Assembly (NCBI GenBank): GCA_037176905.1
Contig: JBBBWG010006703.1
Location: 1-21,933, forward strand
DNA: 21,933 nt
Direction: 5' to 3'
Source of the DNA: Azolla pinnata
Taxonomy: Eukaryota > Streptophyta > Polypodiopsida > Salviniales > Salviniaceae
Shown here: positions 1 through 7,557 of the stretch, piece by piece
How the letters are laid out: each line of letters opens with the position of its first letter
Position numbering within the stretch: position 1 is the first letter of the stretch
Program-made: the position numbers and the translations under genes
Notes under the pieces: model-generated
Databases searched by the model: none
What the model was told of the DNA's origin: nothing
What the model saw: only the letters and a program-made list of their open reading frames with translations

Positions 1-528
1 ATCGACGGCCACCTGCGCGAGGTCGGCCTCACCTTCCACCTGCTCAAGGACGTGCCGTCGATCATCGGCAGCAACATCGGCGCGCTCATGCGCCGCGTCG
101 TGCGCGCCGCCTTCAAAGCTCGCAAGGGGGGCCATGACCAAGTCCTTGTTGACCTTGACCAGGGCCTTGTTGACCTTGACCAGGGCCTTGGCCTTGACCT
201 TGACCTTGACCTTGACCCTCCCTCGTCCTTCGACGACATGTTCTGGATCGTGCACCCCGGCGGGCCCGCCATCCTCGACCAGGTGCAGGAGCGGCTGCGG
301 CTGCGCCCGCACCAGCTCGCCGCGTCGCGCGCCGTGCTCGACCGCTTCGGCAACATGTCGAGCGCGTGCGTCCACTTCATCCTCGACCACATGCGCCGCT
401 CGTCGGCCGAGCGCCGCCTCCGCACCTCGGGCGACGGCCACACCTGGGGCGTCCTCCTCGCCTTCGGGCCCGGCCTCACCTGCGAGGCCCTTCTCCTCCG
501 CGCCCTGCCCCCGCCCCTCCAACCCTAA
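1..528 (+). CDS. Type III polyketide synthase (chalcone synthase superfamily), 3' part only
   Basis: The reading frame is open from base 1 and ends at TAA 526-528, giving about 175 C-terminal residues; the 5' part lies outside the window. It matches the C-terminal half of chalcone-synthase-like enzymes, which condense a CoA starter with malonyl-CoA. Visible landmarks are '[19 protein letters not shown]', then '[15 protein letters not shown]' with the catalytic His at 253-255, '[14 protein letters not shown]' with the catalytic Asn at 352-354, and the C-terminal loop '[18 protein letters not shown]'. The catalytic Cys would be upstream. The loop reads AFGPG rather than the GFGPG of classical chalcone synthase; to my recollection this variant occurs in anther-specific CHS-like enzymes, so the subfamily is left open. 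Between the two conserved blocks is an insertion of about 28 residues, Leu/Asp/Gly/Gln-rich, encoded by a tandem repeat. Codons are very GC-rich. Family is near certain; subfamily and activity are not. Confidence 0.93.
   Translation: MDGHLREVGLTFHLLKDVPSIIGSNIGALMRRVVRAAFKARKGGHDQVLVDLDQGLVDLDQGLGLDLDLDLDPPSSFDDMFWIVHPGGPAILDQVQERLRLRPHQLAASRAVLDRFGNMSSACVHFILDHMRRSSAERRLRTSGDGHTWGVLLAFGPGLTCEALLLRALPPPLQP
139..219 (+). repeat. In-frame minisatellite inside the polyketide synthase
   Basis: A ~21-bp unit containing 'gaccagggccttgttgac' is present about twice and then collapses to 'gacctt' repeated four times. It is in frame and encodes (LVDLDQG)2 followed by [10 protein letters not shown]. 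It sits in the loop between the helix after 'LLKDVP' and the 'FWIVHPGG' strand, where chalcone synthases normally have about ten residues. Confidence 0.9.
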
Positions 529-640
529 TAAAAAACAAAACCCTAAAAGAAGAAACCCTAAAAAAACTTCTCGTTCGTCCGTTCGCTCTCGCTCGATCAT
601 CGCCCTAGAACCCTACACCTCTCGAAAAATAAACCCTGAT
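519..640 (+). promoter_or_regulatory. Cluster of telo-box-like AACCCTA motifs
   Basis: AACCCTAA-type motifs occur at 519-528 (overlapping the polyketide synthase stop), 538-547, 553-560, 608-616 and, degenerate, 631-640, separated by A-rich and TC-rich DNA. AAACCCTAA is a known plant promoter element (telo box), often near the starts of growth-related genes. Here the cluster follows a stop codon, so it may be 3' UTR, a cryptic promoter, or a degenerate interstitial telomere-like tract. An AATAAA at 527-532 overlaps the TAA stop and could act as a polyadenylation signal. Confidence 0.4.
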
Positions 641-1406
641 TTAGCTACCTGCCTCTCCCCCTCCCCCAAATTAACCCAAACAATCTACACATTTGCTGCA
701 AACAATTCGATTCTATCCCGCTCGTGCATGACTTGAAACCCGATTGCTCCCGGCATCGTCGTCGTCGCAGCACGCTGACGTTCGAAAGATTCGTAACGGA
801 ACCGCTTTGATTCCGCACGGGCCCCCAGTTCAGGCTTCGGCCCCGAGACTGTTCTACTACTCGCTCGCTCTCTACTGAGGATCATAGCCATCGACATGAT
901 CGCATCTAAGTAAGTGCGCATTGAAGAAAGAGATGATATAAAAAAGAGCGACGAGCACGCTCGGTTGATCATGCCGTCGAGCTCCAGCCGGCGCTCGTGC
1001 ATTTATTCCATCGACGACGACGACGACGACGACGGGTACGATCCTTTCTATATATCGATGCGGCGGCGTCCCCCCGATGGCGTGTCGTGTCGCGGCGTCT
1101 GTGGTCTATCCAAAGCCCACCAGGCAACATGACCATGGCGCATGACCGAAAATAAACTCCTCCCCAAGGGGCGGCGACGACGACGGCACGACCAACAGTG
1201 GCTCGACATTATTAATTCGCACAGCAAATACGAAGGCCCTTAACCACGCTCCTAATTACGCTGCGGCGGTCTCTAATCTAGCTCGGGGGGGGGGAGCCTA
1301 GATTAGTGTGCGATTAGCATATACATTAACATTACATTACGAGAGATGCACATACATGTTCTCCCAGTCGGGCGAGAAGCATTTTCCCGTTCCCGGGTTG
1401 AAGAGC
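641..1406. other. Convergent intergenic region
   Basis: This lies between the 3' ends of the polyketide synthase (+) and the LRR gene (-). No convincing coding sequence is seen; short open frames here have no recognisable motif. It contains a (GAC)n tract near 1013-1034, a TATATAT stretch near 1049, and a run of about ten G residues near 1286-1295. Confidence 0.6.
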
Positions 1407-2435
1407 CTATAGCGTTGGGTTGAAGCGCCTGCACAGAGCTTGTGCCTTCTGGGCCTTGCCTTGGCAGAGGGCAAATGGGCAGCGGGCGAAGCAATTGTCG
1501 GCGAGGCTGGCGACGATGGGCAGCTGGGCAGAGGCGGCGACGAGCTGCGGCGGGAGCGGGCCGACGAGGTAGTTGCCGTCGAGGAGCAGGCGCGAGAGCG
1601 GCTTGGCGGCGGCGGCGGCCTTCGCGCCGTAGCTCCGCGGGATCGCGCCGCGGAGGAGGTTGTGGCGGAGCGAGAGCGCGGAGAGCTGGCGCATGCGCGC
1701 GAGGCCCGCGGGGAGCCGCCCCGAGACGAGGTTGTAGCTCAGGTCCAGCGCGACAAGGGGGCTCCCGGGAAGGATTCCGCGCGGATGTGCTCGGATGCGG
1801 AACCCGATCAGCATGTTTCCCGATAGGTTCAGCTGCTGGAGGCTCGGGTGCGCGAGCACCGCGCCGCTCACGAGGCCGCCGAGCCGGTTGTGGCTGAGGT
1901 CGAGCGCCGCCAGCCGCGCGAGGCGCGGCGGCAGCCGCAGCCCGCCCGAGAAGCTGTTGTTGCGCAGGGACACCGCGGACACGGAGCCCGGGAGCCGCCG
2001 CATCGGCAGCTCGCCCGACAGCCGGTTGCCCGACAAGTCGAGCCGCCGGAGCCCGGCCGATCCCGTCAGGTCCGGAACCGCCCCCGCCAGCGCGTTGCCC
2101 TGCAGGCTCAGCTCCGCGAGCGACGCGAGCCGCGCCAGCGATCGCGGCAGCTCCCCTTGCAAGCCGTTGTGCGACAGGTCCAGCGATCGGAGACCTGCGA
2201 GGCGCCCGAAGATCGCCCCCGGTATGGGTCCCGAGAAGCGATTCGCCGAGAGATCGAGGCGCTCGAGGCGGGTGAGGCTCGATATGGCCGCCGCTGGGAT
2301 CCGCCCCCCGATCGCGTTCCCCGAGAGCTGCAGGATCCGCAGCTCGCTCAGGTTCCCCACGTACGCCGACAGCTCTCCGCCATAGCCTGCGCTGTCGAGG
2401 ATCAAGCCCCTCACCCTCCGGTAAACCGGCCTTGC

Positions 2436-2467
<32 letters not shown>

Positions 2468-2740
2468 CTGATGATGATGATGATGCTGATGCTGATGATG
2501 GTGATTCTTCGCCCTCGCCGTGATCGCTGCTGCACTCGATGCCGCAGGTGAAGTACACCCCCGACGCCGCCGAGGCGCACGGATCCACCGCGAAATCCCA
2601 CGTCCCTAGGCATGATGTCGCGCGGATCGTGGCGGGATCTATGGCCGCCTTCATCTGCCTCAGCGCTTCGGAATCCGCTGGGTGTGTGAGCACCGTCGCC
2701 TCCACTCCACCCAGGCCCAGATCAACAAGGAGAAGCGCAG

Positions 2741-2772
<32 letters not shown>

Positions 2773-2831
2773 GCTATGGCCATGGCCAGGGCCAGGGCAG
2801 CAGGCCGCAGACGTGGTGCGAACCCCTCCAT
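1407..2831 (-). CDS. Secreted leucine-rich-repeat protein (LRRNT plus about 12 LRRs, no kinase)
   Basis: ATG at 2829-2831 and TAG at 1407-1409 give 474 residues. Other in-frame ATGs are at 2871-2873 and 2781-2783; 2831 is preferred because it gives a basic n-region before the hydrophobic core. The N-terminus is a signal peptide whose core is ten consecutive Ile (about residues 21-30). An LRRNT-like segment follows ('DSEALRQMKAAI ... TWDFAVDPC', about 53-85), then Cys-containing 'GVYFTCGIEC', a Ser/Ala-rich linker (about 101-133), and about 12 plant-type LRRs with LxLSxNxxxGxIP (e.g. 'LERLDLSANRFSGPIP'). The C-terminus is Cys-rich ('DNCFARCPFALCQ'), a typical LRR cap. No transmembrane helix or kinase follows, so an apoplastic or wall-associated role is inferred. 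From memory it most resembles the Arabidopsis At4g03010/At1g03440 LRR proteins. GC content is very high. Family is sure; exact start and function are not. Confidence 0.88.
2434..2505 (-). repeat. Coding trinucleotide tract (Ser/Ala linker of the LRR protein)
   Basis: On the + strand this is (GCT)8 at 2434-2457 followed by interleaved GAT/GCT triplets. Read on the - strand in the LRR frame it gives a Ser/Ala-rich run ending in eight Ala. It lies between the LRRNT cap and the first LRR. Confidence 0.9.
2742..2771 (-). repeat. (GAT)10 microsatellite encoding the signal-peptide core
   Basis: Ten perfect GAT triplets on the + strand read as ten ATC (Ile) codons in the LRR protein frame, forming the hydrophobic core of its signal peptide. 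Slippage would change the core length without breaking the frame. Confidence 0.9.
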
Positions 2832-2970
2832 ACCGCGCGCCGTTAGTCCCTGGAAGAGAAGGCGGAGCAGCATGTGTCGAAGATGGAGCGAAAGATCGAG
2901 AAGAGACCGAAGGCCGAACTGACCCAATTCTGGATCAATGCAGCAGGAGAAGCAGCGCGCGGAGCTTCAA

Positions 2971-3060
2971 GTGGTGGAAGCTTGCATCAAGAAGCAAGCC
3001 ATGCCACATTGTGGTGGAAGCTTGCATCAAGAAGCAAGCCATGCCACATTGTGGTGGAAG
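2971..3060. repeat. 40-bp direct repeat, 2.25 copies, 5' of the LRR gene
   Basis: A 40-bp unit starting 'gtggtggaagcttgcatcaa' occurs at 2971-3010 and 3011-3050 with no mismatch, and its first ten bases again at 3051-3060. Each unit contains the inverted pair GCTTGC/GCAAGC eight bases apart, so each could form a small hairpin. It lies in the likely 5' leader or proximal upstream region of the LRR gene. Confidence 0.92.
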
Positions 3061-3072
3061 CGGCAGCAGCAG

Positions 3073-3155
3073 AAGGAGAAGAAGAAGAAGAAGCTGGAAG
3101 AAGAAGAAGCAGCTTGAAGAAGAGAGAGAGAGAGAGAGAGAGAGAAGAGAGACTT
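3073..3155. repeat. GAA-rich tract followed by a GA dinucleotide repeat
   Basis: A purine-only stretch of GAA/GAAG triplets passes into an uninterrupted GA run at about 3121-3145. On the - strand it is a CT-rich leader upstream of the LRR gene, a common feature of plant 5' UTRs and core promoters. Confidence 0.85.
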
Positions 3156-3257
3156 CTATACAGAGAATCAGGGCTTGTGGATATGGAAGCTTGAATGCTA
3201 AAGTCCTTCCCTACAACACAGAATCAAATCATCTCTAACCTCCTCCTCCTCTTCTGG

Positions 3258-3264
3258 ATATATA
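3258..3264 (-). promoter_or_regulatory. Candidate TATA box of the LRR gene
   Basis: The - strand reads gtgtgTATATATccag. It lies about 430 bp upstream of the chosen ATG, so transcription would begin near 3228 and the leader would contain the GA tract and the 40-bp repeats. Position-based inference only. Confidence 0.4.
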
Positions 3265-4016
3265 CACACAAGGCAACAAGTACACACAGTACAGAGTCCT
3301 CTCTCTTCCACTCAAGCAGCAGAGTTCTGCCATAGCCATGACCACCACTCTCTGCAGAGCAGGGAGTTAGCTAACCTACCCCCAGGAAAGGAAAAATGCT
3401 CTGCTCCTCTCCTGCCTCCATGTTCACACCGGGCCCTCCGTCGTCCGGAGGCCGACCGATCGACCGACGGAGAAAAGCATTTGCGATCCCCGGTTCGGGG
3501 GACGAAAGATCGACGACGATCGTCTGCATTTGCCCTCATTGATTCGATCGATCGCTTGCTCGCTAGACTTGATCATCAATCAATCATGTGCATAAATAGT
3601 GCTGCCCATGAAGCAGAAATGTTGTCAAACAGCAGCAGCAGTAGCAACAACAGTAACAGCAGCATCAGCAGTAACAGCAATAGTAGCAGCGACAGCAATA
3701 GTAGCAATAGTTTGCAGTGGTGGTGGTGTTGATATATAGTAGGGCATCGTGTCACGCCCATGGTAAAAAAAATCGAGCTCGTCGTACGGGCTTATCAGGG
3801 CACGTCCGATCGGAAGAGGGGCATGTTGCCAGTACTGCCAGAGCTTCTCTTCTTTTTCTCTCTTTGCCGCCAACTATGGACCCTCTCGATCCCACCGAGT
3901 AGGCGCAGGCTGAGTAAAAAAAAAAACTGGCATTGAAAACTCGATTACCACTTTAAAAAAATCAACACGACAATAAAACGATGGGTTAGGGTAGCGAGCC
4001 CAACGAATGGACACAA
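3265..4016. other. Intergenic region without a recognisable gene
   Basis: Short open frames are present but none shows a family motif. Contents are GATC/CGAT-rich DNA near 3450-3560, an imperfect CAG/TAG/CAA tract at 3630-3710, and A-rich runs near 3915 and 3953. Confidence 0.55.
3630..3710. repeat. Imperfect CAG-type trinucleotide tract
   Basis: Interrupted AGC/AAC/AGT triplets run for about 80 bp. They give poly-Ser/Asn in one frame and poly-Leu on the other strand. No start context or flanking domain supports coding use. Confidence 0.85.
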
Positions 4017-4880
4017 CAGGGGTATTACCCAAATTTTATCTAATGCACCACCACCATCATCACCATCATCATCATCACCACCACCACCATCATCATCAGT
4101 ATCATCACCATCATCACCACCATCACCATCATCATCAATATCATCACCATCATCATCAGTATCATCACCATCATCATCAATATCATCACCATCATCATCA
4201 GTACCATCACCACCATCACCAGTATCACCACCACCACCATCACCATCACCACCATCACCATCACCACCATCATCATCAGTATCATCACCACCACCATCAC
4301 CATCATCAGTATCATCACCACCACCATCATCATCATCATCATTACCACCACCACCATCACCACCACCATCACCATCACCACCACCACCATCACCATCACC
4401 ATCATCACCATCATCGTCCCAGGTATAGAGGCTCTCTACGAGCAGGGGTATTACCCAAATTTTATCTAATGCACCACCACCACCATCATCACCATCATCA
4501 TCATCACCACCACCACCACCATCATCACCATCATCACCATCATCATCAATATCATCACCATCATCATCACCACCATCACCAGTATCACCACCATCACCAT
4601 CACCACCATCACCATCGCCACCATCATCATCACCACCATCACCAGTATCACCACCATCACCATCACCACCACCATCACAATCATCAGTATCATCACCACC
4701 ACCACCACCACCATCACCATCATCATCATCACCACCACCACCATCATCACCACCACCATCAGCATCACCACCACCACCATCACCATCACCATCACCATCA
4801 TCACCATCACCACCACCACCACCATCACCATCACCATCATCACCATCATCGTCCCAGGTATAGAGGCTCTCTACGAGCAG
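4017..4880. repeat. (CAC/CAT)n satellite-like array, tandemly duplicated as two ~430-bp units
   Basis: Unit 1 (about 4017-4442) and unit 2 (about 4443-4880) each begin with 'caggggtattacccaaattt', continue with several hundred bases of CAC/CAT triplets with occasional CAGTAT or CAATAT interruptions, and end with 'tcccaggtatagaggctctc' and 'tacgagcag'. Unique flanks repeated at both units show a segmental tandem duplication of flank plus array plus flank. The + strand has an open frame of almost pure His with 'RPRYRGSLRAG' between units; the - strand has an Asp/Gly-rich open frame. Neither has recognisable domains, and a two-triplet array is open in most frames by composition alone. Annotated as repeat, not gene. 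Confidence 0.93.
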
Positions 4881-4985
4881 GCTCTGGAACATGATCGGGC
4901 TCTGCATCACCCCCGACTATGTTCCTGTTCGTGTGTGGGCTACTTGTTATGAGATCGTTGAGACCTCACTTCAGGCTTGGAAGAA

Positions 4986-5422
4986 ACCGTATCGTTCTCG
5001 GAGAAATCCACAGCTTTGGATCCTGTAGATACCCTGGCTCCGATCATCGAGCAGTGCACATTAGAACTAAAAGCCCGCCCATCTCGCGTCGGTTGTATGC
5101 TCACATATTCAAGCAGGATGCAGAAACTCGTGGATCTTTGGGCGAAGAATGTCTTATACCGATGCTTGTGGAATGCGGGCCCATTAAGGTTGCAGAAGCC
5201 TTCGGGATGTATTCAGTGAGATATCAGGATGTGATACCTGGGTTTCGACATGTGGGAAGATTTCGGGATGCGGCAAGCTATCAGAATGCAAGAATGTGTT
5301 GGAACTGGATAGCATGAGTCAAGGTTCCATAAAAATGTGCTGAAAATGCGATAATCCAGTGGTCTTTCATAAGCTATCGATTTGCCCAGCTGAGCGGCTG
5401 TGGGCATCTCTCATACAAGGCT
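4986..5422 (+). pseudogene. Decayed 5' portion of a PLS-class PPR gene
   Basis: PPR-like sequence continues upstream of the next gene but changes frame and carries a stop. One frame (from about 5020) gives 'LAPIIEQCTLELKARPSR'. A second frame then gives 'RLYAHIFKQ', 'MLVECGPIKVAEAFG' and 'DVIPG', matching L-motif and S-motif patterns (IHAHI..., MYAKCG...A..VF, RDVVSW). A third frame gives 'KMC*KCDNP', 'VVFHKLSI' and 'LWASLIQGYGYIEHGE', an S motif in which the Tyr-Ala of MYAKCG is replaced by Cys and a TGA, followed by the start of a P motif. The frame of the downstream ORF takes over within that P motif. At least two frameshifts and one stop are implied. An unrecognised intron cannot explain a stop inside a motif. 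Confidence 0.7.
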
Positions 5423-7069
5423 ATGGTTATATCGAACACGGCGAATGTGCATCTGCCCAGTTTGATTCATCCCATGCAAAGCAAGGGTGTAGAGCTCAGC
5501 ATTTTGACACTTCAATCCTTGCTCAAGGCTTGTGCTTCCTCCAGATGTGGTACTTATGGCCTGCAAGTGCATCTCGAAGCCATTCGTATGGACTACGAGT
5601 CTAATGTTTATGTTGCCGTAACCCTGATCGACATGTATGCCAAATGCGGTATGCTGTTTGAGGCAAAGGACGTGTTCGATGACATGCGTGCTCGGAATGT
5701 GGTCTCATGGAATGCGTTGTTATCGGGTTATGTCAATCACGGGTTATTCCAAGAAGCACTCGATGGCTTCGATAAGATGAGGCTAGATGCCATAGCTCCG
5801 GATGCTTGCACTTTCCTTTGCATTCTCAAGGCATGCTCTCACGTCGGAGATGTCATTCAGTGCCGAGAAATGCATACGCACATCGCGAAAGCGGGGTTGG
5901 ATGGCGAGCTGTATGTGACCAGCGCGATGGTAGATTCGTATGCAAGATGCCGTTCGGTTGAGGAAGCACGAGATGTGTTCGAGCGAGCGCGAGTGCGAGA
6001 CGTAGCTCTGTGGAATACCATGCTCGCCAGTTTCGCCGAGAGCGGGCTCGACGAAGATGCGTTGCAGTGCGTAGAAAACATGGAGAGAGAGGCCATGTCG
6101 AGAAGCTCGGTAACGTACGTGGTGGTTTTGAGAGTCTGTGGCAGCCTTAGATCGATCGAAGCGGGTCGGGCAATGCATTGCGCGCTCGTGAAACAAGGAT
6201 TTTGGGGCGATCCGCGTGTGGCCACAGCTGCCATGACTATGTATGGGAGGTGCGGTTTACTGCACGAAGCACAACAAGTTTTCGAAGGATTGAAGAAGGC
6301 CGATGTCGTGGCTTGGACTTCATTGATCGCAAGCTTTGTCGACCATGGGTACGGCGAGCTAGCCTTGAGCTACTTCGCCTCGATGGAGCAAACAGTTGGG
6401 GTTCATCCAGATGCTGTCGCATATTTCTACTGCTTGAAAGCCTGTGGAGACATGAGCTTTGTTGGAAGAGTGCTACGATTACACGCTTCCGTTGTGAACG
6501 ATGGGATTGATGGTGATCCTCTACTCACGTGTACACTCGTGGACACGTATGCGAAATGCGGCTTTCTTTGCGAAGCACAAGCCATTCTGGATGAATCGAA
6601 GGCGCAATCCGACGTAGTTCCGTGGAACTCCTTGATCGCAGGTTACGCGCTGCGAGGAGAGAGCACTCGGGCGTTTCGGTTATTGGAGAGCATGTGTGAT
6701 AAGGGTGTGGCTCCAGATGAGGTAACCTTCCTCAATGTTCTGTCGGCATGCACTCACGGAGGTGTGATCGACGAGGGCTTAAAGCTCGCCGTGTTCATGG
6801 CCGAGGCGCATGGGATTACAACGACAATAGAACACTACGTGACGATGATCGATCTCTTCGGCCGTGCCGGATCTCTGGACGATGTGGTTGCTTTACTCGA
6901 GGCGATGCGACTGCAACCGAATCTCATCGCATGGACAGCCGTTCTGGGGGCTTGTAAGAATCTGGCTTGTCCCGAGCCTCTGGTAAACGAGGCTTTGGAA
7001 TGCGCCATAGATGTTGATGCTACACACTCTGGGTTGTTCCTTTTGATGTTAAACCTCAAAACAATGTGA
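5423..7069 (+). CDS. PLS-class PPR protein, 5'-truncated, ends after E1
   Basis: ATG 5423 to TGA 7069 gives 548 residues. The family binds organellar RNA one base per motif and usually guides C-to-U editing. About 14 motifs are visible, starting inside a P motif ('MQSKGVELSILTLQSLLKACA'), then repeating S motifs ('VTLIDMYAKCGMLFEAKDVF'), P motifs ('VVSWNALLSGYVNHGLFQEAL') and L motifs. Near the C-terminus are P2 ('GVAPDEVTFLNVLSACTHGG'), S2 ('HYVTMIDLFGRAGSLDDVVA') and E1 ('AWTAVLGACKN'), after which the protein ends at 'LFLLMLNLKTM'. E2, E+ and DYW are absent. The N-terminus begins mid-motif and has no transit peptide, because the upstream part is decayed (4986-5422). The remaining frame is long and clean, so decay is recent or the truncated protein is still made. 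I favour a pseudogene or a 5'-truncated gene. Confidence 0.75.
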   Translation: MVISNTANVHLPSLIHPMQSKGVELSILTLQSLLKACASSRCGTYGLQVHLEAIRMDYESNVYVAVTLIDMYAKCGMLFEAKDVFDDMRARNVVSWNALLSGYVNHGLFQEALDGFDKMRLDAIAPDACTFLCILKACSHVGDVIQCREMHTHIAKAGLDGELYVTSAMVDSYARCRSVEEARDVFERARVRDVALWNTMLASFAESGLDEDALQCVENMEREAMSRSSVTYVVVLRVCGSLRSIEAGRAMHCALVKQGFWGDPRVATAAMTMYGRCGLLHEAQQVFEGLKKADVVAWTSLIASFVDHGYGELALSYFASMEQTVGVHPDAVAYFYCLKACGDMSFVGRVLRLHASVVNDGIDGDPLLTCTLVDTYAKCGFLCEAQAILDESKAQSDVVPWNSLIAGYALRGESTRAFRLLESMCDKGVAPDEVTFLNVLSACTHGGVIDEGLKLAVFMAEAHGITTTIEHYVTMIDLFGRAGSLDDVVALLEAMRLQPNLIAWTAVLGACKNLACPEPLVNEALECAIDVDATHSGLFLLMLNLKTM

Positions 7070-7557
7070 CAGAAAACTGAAGAAGCACACCCAAAGATGT
7101 AATGTATATGTATGCATGTATAGATACCCACAGATGTATCGTACCCACAAATACTGGCACGCATTAGTATAACATTCCCGGTAGCCTTGAAATCTCCACC
7201 TTATAAAGTTCTCTCCCAACTAATCTCTTGATTTGGCTGAGTGAAGATCCAAACATCTAACAAATAAGCTATGGCCTCCCGAAACTGTGGCTAACAAGGC
7301 CCGACTAAGCCTTACTTGCTAGAGAAACAACTTAGTAGTGAAATAACGCTCAACGTTAGGAACACTTGTTTCCCATTCGATTTCGGAACGGATCGTAACG
7401 GATCGAGGCGCTTTGGATGGATGATCTTGGATTGGGTTGTAATGTCTTTGGAAGTGTCCTTAAAAGAGATATAAAGGGTCTGTTCACACCAGCTCCTTGT
7501 GGCCAATTCTTCCCTGCTTAGATGATCTGATGCCAGCAGCACTCTTTTGCTTCAGCA
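7070..7557 (+). other. Intergenic region between two PPR genes
   Basis: No coding sequence is recognised. It contains the 3' flank of the upstream PPR gene, a short direct repeat 'cggatcgtaacggatcg' near 7388, and the presumed core promoter of the next gene. Confidence 0.55.
7470..7476 (+). promoter_or_regulatory. Candidate TATA box (TATAAAG) of the 796-aa PPR gene
   Basis: TATAAAG in the context 'aaaagagaTATAAAGggtc' lies 82 bp before the ATG at 7558, leaving room for a leader of about 50 nt from a start near 7500. No ATG intervenes between the presumed start site and 7558. Confidence 0.55.

Noticed and set aside
1303..2613. 436-codon Arg/Ala/Pro-rich frame on the - strand
   Set aside because: It is an alternate frame of the GC-rich LRR gene. 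Low-complexity Arg/Pro/Ala composition is typical of such shadows, and the LRR frame has clear repeat structure.
2832..2927. Longer N-terminus of the LRR protein
   Set aside because: The outermost codon is TTG. An ATG at 2871-2873 is possible but would place the signal-peptide core far from the N-terminus.
3576..3761. Poly-Leu membrane-like protein on the - strand
   Set aside because: It is a translation of the imperfect CAG-type tract, with no supported start or flanking domain.
4007..4894. 295-codon poly-His protein (+) and 321-codon Asp/Gly protein (-)
   Set aside because: Both arise from the CAC/CAT array, which lacks stops in most frames. No domain, signal or independent support; the duplicated flanks explain the apparent internal repeats.
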